From contig JAVKFY010000031.1 in the NCBI GenBank assembly GCA_040223615.1, positions 62,001 to 126,000 on the forward strand: 64,000 nucleotides of DNA, given 5' to 3'. A model generated the notes under the pieces. The model saw only the letters and a list, made by a program, of their open reading frames with translations, made no database searches and had not been told where the DNA came from. Numbering within the stretch: the stretch's first letter is position 1; every line of letters begins with the position of its first letter. The position numbers and the translations under genes were made by a program. Positions 9,001 to 17,479 of the stretch are shown one piece after another. The stretch comes from JAVKFY01 sp040223615. Lineage in GTDB: Bacteria; Pseudomonadota; Alphaproteobacteria; GCA-2731375.

Positions 9001-9129
9001 TCCGGCACCGGTCCCAAGGCCGGCGGCCCGCACTATCTGCCGCGCTTCGCGGTGGAACGTTCGGTGTCGATCAACACGGCTGCGGCCGGCGGCAACACAG
9101 CCCTGATGGCCCTGGACGAGGAGAGGTGA
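6028..9129 (+). CDS. putA: Bifunctional proline dehydrogenase / P5C dehydrogenase PutA
   Basis: A 1033-residue enzyme that oxidises proline to glutamate in two steps, first with FAD, then with NAD. Roughly residues 1-480 form the proline dehydrogenase barrel with its arm (motifs SIKLSALHPRYE, DAEEADRLEPSLDVFE, RLVKGAYWDSEIKWAQ). About 500-1030 form the aldehyde dehydrogenase, with FVCISPWNFPLAIFTGQ and the catalytic Cys in NSAGQRCSAARV. The start is placed at the ATG at 6028; the open frame runs further upstream, but that sequence is antisense to the neighbouring gene. There is no N-terminal ribbon-helix-helix DNA-binding domain, so this is a short PutA that should not repress its own promoter. 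Confidence 0.96.
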   Translation: MDTDVLRHRRAVIAGAYRQDETAAVSELLPLARLTPAEREAAEALARQLVEGVRADADSHGGLDAFLAEYGLETREGVVLMCLAEALLRIPDADTADRLIRDKLSDADWEDHLGHSGSLLVNASTWGLMLSGEVIGLDRRDIGAVGGFLGRLVAKSGEPLIRQAMRQAMRIMGRQFVLGRTIEEAISEIDDAYDYSFDMLGEAARTHADADRYFAAYRNAIDTVGAKLPGGAMSIKLSALHPRYEYAQGDRVMAELVPRLAELVERGRQLDVAIAIDAEEADRLEPSLDVFEAVLARESLAGWSGFGMVVQAYQKRAPHVIEWLAALAEAHDRLIPVRLVKGAYWDSEIKWAQELGLDGYPVFTRKTATDVSYIACAKALFAADGRLFPQFATHNAYTLAAVKALAGNRTGYEFQRLHGMGAALYGQVVGEGGIGPACRVYAPVGSHEDLLPYLVRRLLENGANTSFVNRLAEADVPVDALVEDPVAIAAGWRRAPHPKIPLPRDLFGGVRRNARGVDLASPLARDLLYDNLNAAIDGEWTAAPIVGGEVVGEPNAERFDPSRRDRRIGHVADADAKLAGRAVELAVSAQIDWDRRGGAARAAILERAADLYEQSTSTLLARVIREGGRTVRDAVSELREAVDFLRYYAAQARAHFAAPITLPGPTGEANTLALAGRGVFVCISPWNFPLAIFTGQIAGALAAGNAVIAKPAEQTPLVAAAAIRLLHRAGVPGEVLHLLTGPGESVGAALVGDPRIAGVAFTGSTATAQRINRTLAARDGPLATLIAETGGQNAMIVDSSALTEQVVADAVLSAFNSAGQRCSAARVLFVQDSVAERTIEMLAGAMAELRLGDPLDLATDVGPLIDDDARAGIEAHLERIKDIGRVHAIAPLDELPGSFLAPRLIEIDRLDRLAEEVFGPVLHVIRYRGDRLGKVCEAINATGYGLTLGVHSRVDDTVAYIQARVRVGNMYVNRNQVGAVVGVQPFGGEGLSGTGPKAGGPHYLPRFAVERSVSINTAAAGGNTALMALDEER

Positions 9130-9188
9130 GAACCAAATCGCGTCAGCGGCGTTGTCGTCTCTGAGTATTACCTGCGAGAGGCGCTCCC

Positions 9189-9347
9189 ATGACGCTCGGC
9201 ACCATCCTTCTCATCATTCTCATCGTCATCCTGGTTGGCGCTGTTCCCGTGTGGCCGTACAGCCGGACCTGGGGCTATGCGCCCGGCGGCGTCGCCGGCG
9301 TGCTTCTGGTGATCGTCCTTGTATTGCTCCTGATGGGGCACATCTGA
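9189..9347 (+). CDS. DUF3309-type small membrane protein
   Basis: A 52-residue protein starting MTLGTILLIILIVILVGAV. It has two hydrophobic segments separated by WPYSRTWGYAPGG, matching the short DUF3309 membrane proteins common in Alphaproteobacteria. GAGAGG lies about 9 nt before the ATG. It probably sits in the inner membrane. Function is unknown for the family. It is only 59 bp after putA but no link to proline metabolism is evident. Confidence 0.85.
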   Translation: MTLGTILLIILIVILVGAVPVWPYSRTWGYAPGGVAGVLLVIVLVLLLMGHI

Positions 9348-9429
9348 CGCGACACTCGCGTTTGGCGGGTCGATTTCCTGATAGGGTTGCCTCGGAGCCG
9401 CGTCCGGCTAGCATCGGGCGCTTCGTCAC

Positions 9430-9945
9430 TTGCCGAGGTACCGACGGTTGCAACTTGTACGAGGATCCGCTCTGGCGGCGATGCTGACGGCGCTGGCGGT
9501 GCCGGTGTGGGCGGACTGCGCCGACGCGCCGAAGCCGGGCGTCGACTGGCGTCGCTGCGTCATGAGCAAGCGCGACTTCACCGGCGTCGACCTGTCCGGC
9601 GCGCGGCTGAAGGATGGCCGCTACATGCGCTCCACCTTCGCCGAGACCGACCTGTCGGGCGCCGACCTGCGCCGCACCAAGTTCATCGAGGTCGATGCGC
9701 ACGGCGCCAACTTTGACAGGGCGCGGCTGAACGGTGCCGATCTGACCAATGCCAACCTCGCCGGCGCCTCGTTCAAGGACGCCAACCTCACCGAAACGGC
9801 CTTCTACGGCGCGAACATGACCGGCGTCGATTTCACCGGCGCCAAGCTGCATGACGCGATCCTGACCGGCGCCAACCTCGCCGGCGCGCGCTGGGTCGAC
9901 GGCGAGACCATCTGCGCGGAAGATTCGGTGAGCCAATGCAACTGA
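9430..9945 (+). CDS. Exported pentapeptide-repeat protein
   Basis: A protein of up to 171 residues. A signal peptide (SALAAMLTALAVPVWA) is followed by about 20 pentapeptide units of the A(D/N)LXX type, which fold as a right-handed beta-helix. Cysteines near the N-terminus (WADCAD, WRRCV) and C-terminus (ETICAEDSVSQC) may form disulfides in the periplasm. The start used is a TTG at 9430 because the signal peptide needs it; the next ATG at 9481 would shorten that signal, so the start is uncertain. The end overlaps the next gene by 10 bp. The biochemical role is unknown. Confidence 0.75.
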   Translation: MPRYRRLQLVRGSALAAMLTALAVPVWADCADAPKPGVDWRRCVMSKRDFTGVDLSGARLKDGRYMRSTFAETDLSGADLRRTKFIEVDAHGANFDRARLNGADLTNANLAGASFKDANLTETAFYGANMTGVDFTGAKLHDAILTGANLAGARWVDGETICAEDSVSQCN

Positions 9946-11177
9946 TCGTCATCGGCGGCGGCGTCGGCGGCCTGGCCATCGCGCTCGCTGCCCGCAAGCG
10001 CGGCCTGGATGTCACCGTGCTGGAACAGGCCCCGGCGCTGGCCGCCGTCGGCGCCGGCATCCAGCTTTCGCCGAACGCGACCCGCGTGCTGGATTGGCTC
10101 GGCGTCCTGCCGGCGGTGGAGGCTGTGGCGGTGAAGCCGGCGACGCATTGCTTCCGCACCTACGACACCGGCGAGACCCTGCTGGAAACCCCGCTGATGC
10201 CTGCGGTCGCGGAACGGTTCGGCGCGCCCTACATGCACGCGCACCGGGCCGACCTGCTGGACGCGATGCTGACGGCGGTGCGCGACGGCGACCTGCGACT
10301 GGGCGCCAAGGTCGAAACGGTCACGGCGCACGACGACCATGTCGAGGTCACGCTGGCCGGCGGCGAGACGGTGCGCGGCGACGTTCTGGTTGGCGCCGAT
10401 GGCATCCATTCCCTGGTGCGCGACCGGCTGTTCCGGCCCGACCCGCCGCGCCGTTCCGGTTGCACCGCATGGCGCGGCCTTATCCCGCGCGAAGCCGCCG
10501 AGGCACTGGGCGTGGAGCGCAAGTCCTACATCTGGATGGGGCCGGAGCGCAGCCTCGTGGTCTACTACGTTTCCGGCGCCGACAAGCTGAACTGGGTCGG
10601 CCTGACCCCGTTCGACCCGGACGCCGCCGAGAGCTGGTCGGCGACCGCCACCACCGAGGCGCTGCTGGCGCAATACAAGGGCTGGCACGAGCAGGCGGTT
10701 GGCCTGCTGTCGGCGACCGAGCGGCCGTTCCGAACGGTGGTGATGGACCGCGAACCGCTGCCCGAATGGACGCAAGGCCGCGTCGCGCTGCTGGGTGACG
10801 CGGCGCACGCCATGCTGCCCTACCACGCGCAGGGCGCGGCGCAGACCATCGAGGATGCCTGGGTGCTGGTGCGCAGCCTGGAGCGCAGCGCCGACGACGT
10901 GCCGGCCGCGTTGCGGCGCTACCAGGAGCTGCGCTGGGAGCGCGCGACCACGGTGCAGCGCCAGTCGCGCGAGGCGGAGCGGCTGTTCCACCTGGCCGAG
11001 CCGGCCGCGGTCGAACGCCGCAACGCCCGCATGCGCGGTCGCGGCTCGGAGGAGGGCGGCTTCACCCCGGGCCAGGTCTGGCTGTTCGGCTACGACGCGG
11101 AGAAGGCGGTGGCCGGCGACGACGCCGACTGGCGCAAGCTTAGCTGGTCGGGGGCGCCGGCAGGCTCGGCCGCGTGA
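9936..11177 (+). CDS. FAD-dependent monooxygenase (salicylate hydroxylase-like)
   Basis: A 413-residue class A flavoprotein monooxygenase. The N-terminal Rossmann motif is IGGGVGGLAIALAARKRG, the second FAD/NADPH motif is VLVGADGIHSLVR, and the FAD ribityl motif is ALLGDAAHAMLPYHAQGA. These enzymes use NAD(P)H and oxygen to hydroxylate aromatic or other ring substrates. The substrate cannot be told from sequence. The gene overlaps the preceding pentapeptide-repeat gene by 10 bp, and its 3' end overlaps the convergent YbaN-like gene by 38 bp. A paralogue lies at 44157-45347 inside the flagellar locus. Confidence 0.9.
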   Translation: MQLIVIGGGVGGLAIALAARKRGLDVTVLEQAPALAAVGAGIQLSPNATRVLDWLGVLPAVEAVAVKPATHCFRTYDTGETLLETPLMPAVAERFGAPYMHAHRADLLDAMLTAVRDGDLRLGAKVETVTAHDDHVEVTLAGGETVRGDVLVGADGIHSLVRDRLFRPDPPRRSGCTAWRGLIPREAAEALGVERKSYIWMGPERSLVVYYVSGADKLNWVGLTPFDPDAAESWSATATTEALLAQYKGWHEQAVGLLSATERPFRTVVMDREPLPEWTQGRVALLGDAAHAMLPYHAQGAAQTIEDAWVLVRSLERSADDVPAALRRYQELRWERATTVQRQSREAERLFHLAEPAAVERRNARMRGRGSEEGGFTPGQVWLFGYDAEKAVAGDDADWRKLSWSGAPAGSAA

Positions 11178-11514
11178 TCAGCCACGCCGCGATCACCGCC
11201 AGCGTGCAGCCCATCAGCGTCGGCCAGTACCAGGCCACGTCGACGAAGATCGCGACATAGGCGGTCGACGCCGCCATCATCGCCACCGCCGCGATCTTGG
11301 CCGAGCGCGGCACGGCGCCGTGGCGCTGCCAGGCCACCACCGGCGGCCCCAGCCACTTGTGGTTCACCAGCCAGTGCCGAAAGCGCGGTGACGACTTGGC
11401 GAAACACCACGCCGCGAGCAGCAAGAATGGCGTCGTCGGCAACCCCGGCACCACGATCCCGACCACGCCGGTACCAACGAACAGCCAGCCCAGCGCGAAC
11501 AGGAGCGGACGCAT
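11140..11514 (-). CDS. YbaN/DUF454 family membrane protein
   Basis: A 124-residue inner-membrane protein. It opens with a Gly-rich transmembrane hairpin (ALGWLFVGTGVVGIVVPGLPTTPFLLLAAWCFAKSS), the signature of the DUF454/YbaN family, followed by RFRHWLVNHKWLGPPV and two further hydrophobic segments. Function is unknown for the family. It is convergent with the FAD monooxygenase gene and overlaps its last 38 bp, so the two transcripts are partly antisense to each other. Confidence 0.9.
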   Translation of the reverse strand: MRPLLFALGWLFVGTGVVGIVVPGLPTTPFLLLAAWCFAKSSPRFRHWLVNHKWLGPPVVAWQRHGAVPRSAKIAAVAMMAASTAYVAIFVDVAWYWPTLMGCTLAVIAAWLITRPSLPAPPTS

Positions 11515-11680
11515 GGGCTAGCGGCCGGGGGTTGTGGCAATTGCAACGATTCTCCCCACCTCACCTGTCCTCTCCGCCCCGGGGCGGAGAGGGACGCTGT
11601 GGTTAGAACGTCGTGGTTCCCTCTCCGCCCTCAGGGGGGCGAGGGGTAGGGTGAGGTGGGTGTCGATGCCGGGAGCCAAA
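11515..11680. repeat. Intergenic spacer with pyrimidine-rich inverted repeats
   Basis: This gap holds no gene. It contains inverted CTCTCCGCCC/GGGCGGAGAG motifs (near 11570-11592 and 11622-11634) flanked by CTCACC and GGTGAGG (11550-11660). This arrangement is common in dispersed intergenic repeats of Proteobacteria. It may act as a two-way terminator between YbaN and the dehydrogenase, but there is no U-tract. Confidence 0.5.
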
Positions 11681-12718
11681 TTATCCAGCTTGAAAGGCCG
11701 CCAGCTTCGCCTTGAACCCGTCAGCGGCAAGCACGTCGGCGTTCACCGTGTGCTCGGGGTTCCGGCCGGCGCGGACGGCGTTGATCGCGGCGCGATTGAC
11801 CTCGCTCATGGTGGCGAACATCTGGTCGGAGAAGCCCAGCGCGTGTGGGCTCAGCACCACGTTGTCGAGTTTCAGGATCGGCTCGTCGGCCTCGGGCGGC
11901 TCGGGATCGAACACGTCCAGTCCGGCGCCGGCGATCCGGCGGTCCTTCAACACCTCGTAGAGCGCTTTCTGGTCGACCACCGGCCCGCGCGAGGTATTGA
12001 TCAGGAACGCGCTTCGCTTCATCAGCGCCAGCCGCTCCGCGTTCACCAGATGGCGGGTCTCGTCGTTCAACGGGCAGCTCACCGAGATGAAATCGGCCTG
12101 CCGGAACGCGTCTTCGAGGCTTACCAGCTCCACCCCCAGCTCCGCGGCGACCTTGGGGTCGACATAGGGGTCGTGGGCGATACGGCGGAATCCGAGTGGC
12201 GCGACCAGCCGCATCGCCTCGGCGCCGATGTTGCCGATGCCGATCTGCGCGAAGGTGCGGCCGACCAGCCCGGTGCCGTGAAAGTCGAGCAGCTCGCGCC
12301 AGCCCGGCTTGCCGTTGCGGGTGATCCGGTCCTTGTGCAGCAGGTTGGTGGCCAGCGACAGCAGCAGCGTCAGGATCGCCACCGCCATCGGCCGGCGCAC
12401 GCCCGGCGGCGTGATCGTCACCGCAGTGTTGGCGGCAGTGCAGGCGGGGATGTCCAGCGTGTCGTAGCCGACGCCCATGCGGCAGAACAGCGCCAGCCGC
12501 TTGCTGCCCGCCAGGCTCGCCGCGCTGATCCGCTCGCCCAGCAGGATCGCGGCGTCGAGCTCGGCCAGCGCCTGGCTCGGCAGTGGCGACTCGGCCGGCA
12601 GAGCGACCACTTCGATATCCGGGTCGTCGTGCATCCAGGTGACGTCGTAGGTCGGAAAGGGCGCCGACGCCCCCTTGCCGAGCAGCGCGGCGGAGACGCC
12701 GATACGGAATTGAGCCAT
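11681..12718 (-). CDS. D-2-hydroxyacid dehydrogenase family protein
   Basis: A 345-residue NAD(P)-dependent dehydrogenase. The nucleotide-binding motif is IGIGNIGAEAMRL. The catalytic Arg lies in LINTSRGPVVDQKAL, the Glu in GAGLDVFDPEPPEAD and the His in VVLSPHALGFS. The substrate is a 2-hydroxy or 2-keto acid. Its start overlaps by one base the stop of the Rieske dioxygenase beta gene, so it is the last gene of a three-gene catabolic operon. There it may process a hydroxylated product further, but the true substrate is not visible. Confidence 0.88.
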   Translation of the reverse strand: MAQFRIGVSAALLGKGASAPFPTYDVTWMHDDPDIEVVALPAESPLPSQALAELDAAILLGERISAASLAGSKRLALFCRMGVGYDTLDIPACTAANTAVTITPPGVRRPMAVAILTLLLSLATNLLHKDRITRNGKPGWRELLDFHGTGLVGRTFAQIGIGNIGAEAMRLVAPLGFRRIAHDPYVDPKVAAELGVELVSLEDAFRQADFISVSCPLNDETRHLVNAERLALMKRSAFLINTSRGPVVDQKALYEVLKDRRIAGAGLDVFDPEPPEADEPILKLDNVVLSPHALGFSDQMFATMSEVNRAAINAVRAGRNPEHTVNADVLAADGFKAKLAAFQAG

Positions 12719-13266
12719 CAGAAGAACACCGTCAGGTTTTTCGCCAGCAACACGTTCTGGTCCAGGATCACCTTGCGCCGGCACACCTGCCAGCCATTGC
12801 CCGCGCGGCGCAGTGTATCGGTGCGGCGGCCGACGAACAGGTAGTTCTCGCGCTGCTGCCGGTTCTGGCTGACCACGAAGCGGCAGGACACGGTGACGGT
12901 CTCGGCCGATGCGGCGTCCGGCGCAGCGTCGACCAGCCGGACATTGCCGACCAGGTGCACCACGCGGCTGATCGGCACCTCGGCCCAGTGCACGCCGGTT
13001 TGGATTTGTTCCACCCGTTTGGCCAGCGTCCACTTGTCCTCCTCGAACCAGTGGATGTCGGCCTGTTCCCTGGTGAATTCCATGGCCTCGGCGTGTGGCC
13101 CTTGCGCGACGTTGCGCTGCATCGGCATGAAATAGACCAGGTCGTCGGCCAGCATCGCCAGCCAGTCGTCGTAGCGCCGCTCGTCCAGCGCCTCGGCCTC
13201 GTCGTACAGGAACGTCTCGACCTCGTCCTTGAGCCGGAAATAGGCCTCGTCGCGCGGCAGGTTCAT
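12718..13266 (-). CDS. Aromatic-ring-hydroxylating dioxygenase beta subunit
   Basis: A 182-residue subunit of the SnoaL-like (cystatin-fold) ring-hydroxylating dioxygenase beta family. It has the N-terminal EAEALDERRYDDWLAMLADDLVYFMP block and a C-terminal CRRKVILDQNVLLAKNLTVFF stretch. It stabilises the catalytic alpha subunit in an alpha3beta3 complex and has no metal site of its own. I chose the ATG at 13266; an upstream extension would run into the alpha gene. It lies 2 bp after the alpha-subunit gene and overlaps the next gene by one base. Confidence 0.9.
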   Translation of the reverse strand: MNLPRDEAYFRLKDEVETFLYDEAEALDERRYDDWLAMLADDLVYFMPMQRNVAQGPHAEAMEFTREQADIHWFEEDKWTLAKRVEQIQTGVHWAEVPISRVVHLVGNVRLVDAAPDAASAETVTVSCRFVVSQNRQQRENYLFVGRRTDTLRRAGNGWQVCRRKVILDQNVLLAKNLTVFF

Positions 13267-13268
13267 CG

Positions 13269-14600
13269 CTATTCGGCGGCCTGGCGCGGCGCTTGCGCGA
13301 TCAGCTCGTCCCACGGCCGGCCTTCCAGGAACAGCCGCCAGTGGCGGTAGAAGTTGCGCGCATTCTCTTCCGTGATCTGCGTCGCCAGCCGCCCGCCGCC
13401 GTCGGGCGTGTGCCGGCCGATCGACTGCTGGTAGTTGAACGGATGGCGCGAGGCGATCGGTCCGCGCGCGCCGGCCGTCGCGTAGTTCCAGTTCTCCATG
13501 TCGTCCTGCTCGGTCATGCCGGCTGGCCCGGAGTAGCGCATGTAGAACTTGCGCAGCATCGCCTTCACGCGCTCAGGCGCATCGGCGTCGACCAGGAAGA
13601 AGCGCCAGACCTCGGTGTGGCCGGCGTCGACCGGATGCCACATGCACAGCGCGCGCGGCTGGCCGCCGTGGAACGACGCGTTCGGAAAGATGGTGCCGAC
13701 GAACGGGCGCAGCCGCGCGTCCTCGCCCTTGCGGCGCACCCGTTCCTCGTGACAGTGGCGGAAGTAGTCGGAGATTTCCGGGTCGTCGGCGTAGAGCGCC
13801 GTGTAGTCGTTGCTCGCCACCATCGCGGAGTGGATGCCGTGGCCGCCGGGGAAACTGACCCACAGGTGTTGCGCGCCATCCAGCTCGCCGTCGCGCCGCC
13901 CCTTCTGGCCGCTGGCCGCCGACGGGCCGATGCCGATCATGTCGACCGAGGCGTGGCTCGGGTTGTGGTAGGTGTCGCCGCAGAAATTCTCCGCCGGCAG
14001 CTTCCAGTTGCACGGCACCACCCACTTGTGGATCCCGAGCAGCGCCTCCGAGCCGCCCTCGCGGCCGTCGCGCGCGTCCAGCGCCAGGTCGAGGTGCAGC
14101 TTGGCACCGCCCAGGAAGTCCAGGAACGGCGGCGCGTCGGCATCCCACGTCGCCCACACCGTGCCCTTGTAGACCGCGAGCTGCGCCACCTCGATCAGGC
14201 CCCATCGGTCGAGGTCCATGTCGGGATAGAGCTTCTCGCGCATCGGCACGCCGACCAGCTTGCCGTCGGTGCCGTAGCTCCAGGCGTGGTACGGGCAGGT
14301 GAAGACCCGGGTGTTGCCCTGATCAAACAGGCAGACCTTCATGCCGCGATGCCGGCACGAGTTCAGGAAGGCGTGCAGCTTGCCGTCGCGGTCGCGGGTC
14401 AGGATCACCGGCTCGGTGCCCATGCGCGACGCCACGTAGTCGCCCGGCTCGGGCACCATGCCCTCGTGCCCGATCAGCAGCCAGGCGCGGGTGAACAGCG
14501 TCTCCTGCTCCTGCTCGAACAGGTCCTGGGCGGTGAAGATCGTCCGGTCGATGACACCGCGATCGGTGTCGACCAGGCGGGCGAGGCGGTCGTCGGCCAT
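13269..14600 (-). CDS. Rieske ring-hydroxylating dioxygenase alpha subunit
   Basis: A 443-residue catalytic subunit. The Rieske [2Fe-2S] ligands are Cys82, His84, Cys102 and His105 (CRH, then CPYH). The mononuclear iron site follows in ENFCGDTYHNPSHASVD. The enzyme adds O2 to an aromatic substrate, giving a dihydrodiol or a demethylated/hydroxylated product. No ferredoxin or reductase gene is adjacent, so electrons must come from elsewhere. The ATG at 14600 has AGGAG about 9 nt upstream. It is the first gene of the alpha-beta-dehydrogenase operon. Confidence 0.93.
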   Translation of the reverse strand: MADDRLARLVDTDRGVIDRTIFTAQDLFEQEQETLFTRAWLLIGHEGMVPEPGDYVASRMGTEPVILTRDRDGKLHAFLNSCRHRGMKVCLFDQGNTRVFTCPYHAWSYGTDGKLVGVPMREKLYPDMDLDRWGLIEVAQLAVYKGTVWATWDADAPPFLDFLGGAKLHLDLALDARDGREGGSEALLGIHKWVVPCNWKLPAENFCGDTYHNPSHASVDMIGIGPSAASGQKGRRDGELDGAQHLWVSFPGGHGIHSAMVASNDYTALYADDPEISDYFRHCHEERVRRKGEDARLRPFVGTIFPNASFHGGQPRALCMWHPVDAGHTEVWRFFLVDADAPERVKAMLRKFYMRYSGPAGMTEQDDMENWNYATAGARGPIASRHPFNYQQSIGRHTPDGGGRLATQITEENARNFYRHWRLFLEGRPWDELIAQAPRQAAE

Positions 14601-14694
14601 GGCGTGGTTCTCCTGCACGGCATGGTCGCACACACGTCTATTGTCGTCATCCCGGCTCTCGCTGCGGTCGGCCGCGATGACGATGGTGACTTGA

Positions 14695-15975
14695 TTACCG
14701 CCTGAGAATGGCTCGTTTCACGGCCGCGCCGGCGAGACGGGCGCCGCGAATCTCGGCGTCGGCGAAGTCGGTGCCCTCGACCGAGGTGTTGTCCAGGTTG
14801 GCGCCGCCCAGATTGGCGCCGCGCAGGCAGGCGCGGTCGAGCGTCGCCCGGGTCAGGTCGGCGCGGCCCAGGTTGGCCGGCCACTCGCGACCGGTAGCCT
14901 TGCCGTCGCGGTCCAGGATCGCCGTCGGTTGTAGTTGGCAGTCGCTCAGGTTGGCGCGGCTCAGGTCGGCGCCAGCCAGGCTCACGCCCTGCATGTCGCT
15001 GCCCGCGAAGTCGGCGCGGTACAGGTTGGCGTTGGCGAAGTCGGTCATCTTCAGGGTCGCGCCGACGAACTTGGCGCCCAGCAGCGTGGCGCCCTTCAGG
15101 CTGGCGCCGGACAGGTCCCACTCGGTGAAGTCGATATGCTCCAGCGGCAGGTTGTCGAGCACCGCGCGCTCGCCTTTGGCGCCGAAGCTGTCGATCCAGA
15201 CCTGATGCTGCCTCAGCATCGCGCGCAGGTCCTTGGACAGCGAGTCAACCGAACGCACGATCTCCGCGTCGACCAGCTTGGCGCCGTCGGTGTCGCAACT
15301 GCCGAGGTCGACGTCGATCAGGATGGCGCGGGTCAGGTTGGCATTGATCAGCTTGGCGCCCTTGAGCTCGCAACCGGTGAGGTCGGCGCCTTCCAGGTTG
15401 CAGCCGGTAAGGTCGGCGTCGGAAAGATCGGCCTCGCCGAGCAGCGAGCCGGACAGGTCGGCGCCGGTCAGCACCGCGCGGCGCAGGATTGCGTTCGACA
15501 GGTCGGTTTGCGCGATGGTGGCGCTGGACAGCCGCGCGTCGGCCAGGTTGGCGCCGCGCATGTTGGCCCGCTCGATCTCGATTCCACCGCTGTCGACATT
15601 GGCGACGCGGGTACCGCCGCCGGCGATGCCGGCCATCAGGGTACCGTCGCGCAGGTCCGCCTTCAGCAGGTTGGCCTCGGTCAGGTTGGCGCCACGAAAC
15701 TGGGTGCCGCGCAGGTCGCAGCCGGCCAGCTCCGCGCCGGTCAGGTCGGCCTCGCGCAGGTCGGCCGCGAACAGGTCGGCGCCGGTCAGGTTCACCCGGC
15801 GCAGGTCGGCCTTGTGCAGCTTTGCCCCGACCATGCGCGCCTCGCGCAGATCGGCGCCCGCCAGCCTGATCCCGGACAGGTCGAGCATGGCAAAATTGGC
15901 GCGCGCGCCACCAGGCTGGCCCTGCAGCCAGCGCTTGTGCTTGCGCAATCCGTCGGCGATGTCGACCGAGGCCAT
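14695..15975 (-). CDS. Large pentapeptide-repeat protein
   Basis: A 426-residue protein made almost wholly of A(D/N)LXX pentapeptides, in two blocks. Residues about 25-240 and 275-426 are repeats. They are split by a non-repeat helical insert (VRSVDSLSKDLRAMLRQHQVWIDSFGAKGERAVLDN) that may act as a linker or dimer contact. No signal peptide is visible, so it is probably cytoplasmic. The ATG at 15975 has GGAG upstream; the frame extends further but without a better site. Family functions range from topoisomerase protection to scaffolding; nothing here identifies one. Confidence 0.85.
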   Translation of the reverse strand: MASVDIADGLRKHKRWLQGQPGGARANFAMLDLSGIRLAGADLREARMVGAKLHKADLRRVNLTGADLFAADLREADLTGAELAGCDLRGTQFRGANLTEANLLKADLRDGTLMAGIAGGGTRVANVDSGGIEIERANMRGANLADARLSSATIAQTDLSNAILRRAVLTGADLSGSLLGEADLSDADLTGCNLEGADLTGCELKGAKLINANLTRAILIDVDLGSCDTDGAKLVDAEIVRSVDSLSKDLRAMLRQHQVWIDSFGAKGERAVLDNLPLEHIDFTEWDLSGASLKGATLLGAKFVGATLKMTDFANANLYRADFAGSDMQGVSLAGADLSRANLSDCQLQPTAILDRDGKATGREWPANLGRADLTRATLDRACLRGANLGGANLDNTSVEGTDFADAEIRGARLAGAAVKRAILRR

Positions 15976-16105
15976 GGCGGCTCCAGGGGGAAATCGGCCG
16001 GTCAACCTACGTCTGCCATGGTAAAGCGACGGTAAAGCGGCTTGCGTCGGTCGGGGCGGCGGTCGGATACTGGCCGGCGAGGGCAATAGGCGAAGGACGC
16101 AATGA

Positions 16106-17470
16106 ATGCTGCACCGGGTTCCGTGGCTTTTCGCCCTGCTGGTCTGGCTGCCGCTGGCGGCGACGGCGGCGGAAACGCCGTTCGGGCGCTATCACGCGCT
16201 GGTCATCGGCAACAACGCCTACCAGAGCCTGCCGAAGCTGCAGACGGCCGTTGCGGACGCCGAGGCCGTCGCCCAACTGCTTGAAACAAAATACAATTTC
16301 CAGGTTCGTCTGCTGCGCGACGCGACCCGCACCGACATCCTGCGGGCGCTCAACGAGTATCGTGCCGAGCTGACGCCGGACGACAACCTGCTGATCTACT
16401 ATGCCGGCCACGGCTACATCGACCGGCAGACCGACACTGGCTTCTGGCAGCCGGTCGATGCCGAGGACGACGACGACCTGAACTGGGTTTCCAACGCCGA
16501 CCTGACCCGGCGTCTGAACGCGATGACCGCCAAGCATGTCATGGTGATCGCCGACAGCTGCTACTCCGGCACCCTGGTGCGGTCCTCGACCGGCGACATC
16601 CCGACCGGCCAGGAGCGCGATACCTGGCTGAAGCGGCTGAACCAGCAGCGTTCGCGCACCGCCATCGTCTCCGGCGGCATCGAGCCGGTGGCCGACGCCG
16701 GCCGCGACGGCCATTCGGTGTTCGCCGCCGCGTTCATCGATGCGCTCACCGACAATCGCGAATACATCGAGGGCAGCTCGCTGTTCCGGAAGATCAGCCG
16801 CCCGGTCGTGGTCAACGCGGAGCAGACGCCGCAATATTCCGACATCCGCAACGCCGGCCACGAGGGCGGCGAGTTCATCTTCGTGCCGGCCGGCGTGGAG
16901 ACCCAGATCGCGGCGGTCACCACGCAGCCGACCACCACCGGCCAGACCCGCGGCGGCGGCAGCCCGGAGGTGGTGTTCTGGCAGTCGATCCAGGAAAGCG
17001 GCGAGGCCGCCGACTTCGAGGCCTATCTGGCGAAATATCCCGACGGTGCCTTCGCGCCGCTGGCCAAGACCCGCCTGGCGGCGCTGCAGGCCGACGCCGC
17101 CAAGGGCGAGATCGCCGGCAGCTGGATCAGCGAGCCGATCAAGCATCGTTACGAGAAGGGCTACCTCTACCAGTTCGTGTTCGACTTTCGGGTGATCGGC
17201 GACAAGCTGCTGGGCACGCTGACCTGGAAGACCGCGCCCGGCAGCAAGCGCGACTACAGGGACTCCAAGCGGGCGATCAGCGAGGGCAGCGTCGACGGCA
17301 ATGTCATCACCTTCGCCGAACCGTTCGAGGTGCTGATGGGCGGCTCGGGCCGCGAGAAGCACAAACGCATCTTCACCGGCGAGGTGAAGGGCGACTCCAT
17401 CGCCATGTTCCTGCAGGACACGCTCGGCAACCCGCCGGAGGAGTTTGCCGTCACCCGCGTGAAACCCTAG
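16106..17470 (+). CDS. Caspase-like (peptidase C14) exported protein
   Basis: A 454-residue protein with a signal peptide (WLFALLVWLPLAATAA, cleaved near residue 22) and a caspase-fold peptidase domain, about residues 26-260. The catalytic pair is visible: His102 in YYAGHGY and Cys152 in ADSCYSG. The C-terminal 170 residues form a separate domain (GSWISEPIKHRYEKGYLYQF onwards) without a recognised fold. AAGGA precedes the ATG. Export suggests a periplasmic role. It is followed 9 bp later by the split nitrile hydratase genes, but a functional tie is unproven. Confidence 0.88.
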   Translation: MLHRVPWLFALLVWLPLAATAAETPFGRYHALVIGNNAYQSLPKLQTAVADAEAVAQLLETKYNFQVRLLRDATRTDILRALNEYRAELTPDDNLLIYYAGHGYIDRQTDTGFWQPVDAEDDDDLNWVSNADLTRRLNAMTAKHVMVIADSCYSGTLVRSSTGDIPTGQERDTWLKRLNQQRSRTAIVSGGIEPVADAGRDGHSVFAAAFIDALTDNREYIEGSSLFRKISRPVVVNAEQTPQYSDIRNAGHEGGEFIFVPAGVETQIAAVTTQPTTTGQTRGGGSPEVVFWQSIQESGEAADFEAYLAKYPDGAFAPLAKTRLAALQADAAKGEIAGSWISEPIKHRYEKGYLYQFVFDFRVIGDKLLGTLTWKTAPGSKRDYRDSKRAISEGSVDGNVITFAEPFEVLMGGSGREKHKRIFTGEVKGDSIAMFLQDTLGNPPEEFAVTRVKP

Positions 17471-17479
17471 GAGCCGGCG

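Noticed and set aside
6731..9033. Long minus-strand open frames opposite putA
   Set aside because: The same composition artefact; PutA motifs on the plus strand are decisive.
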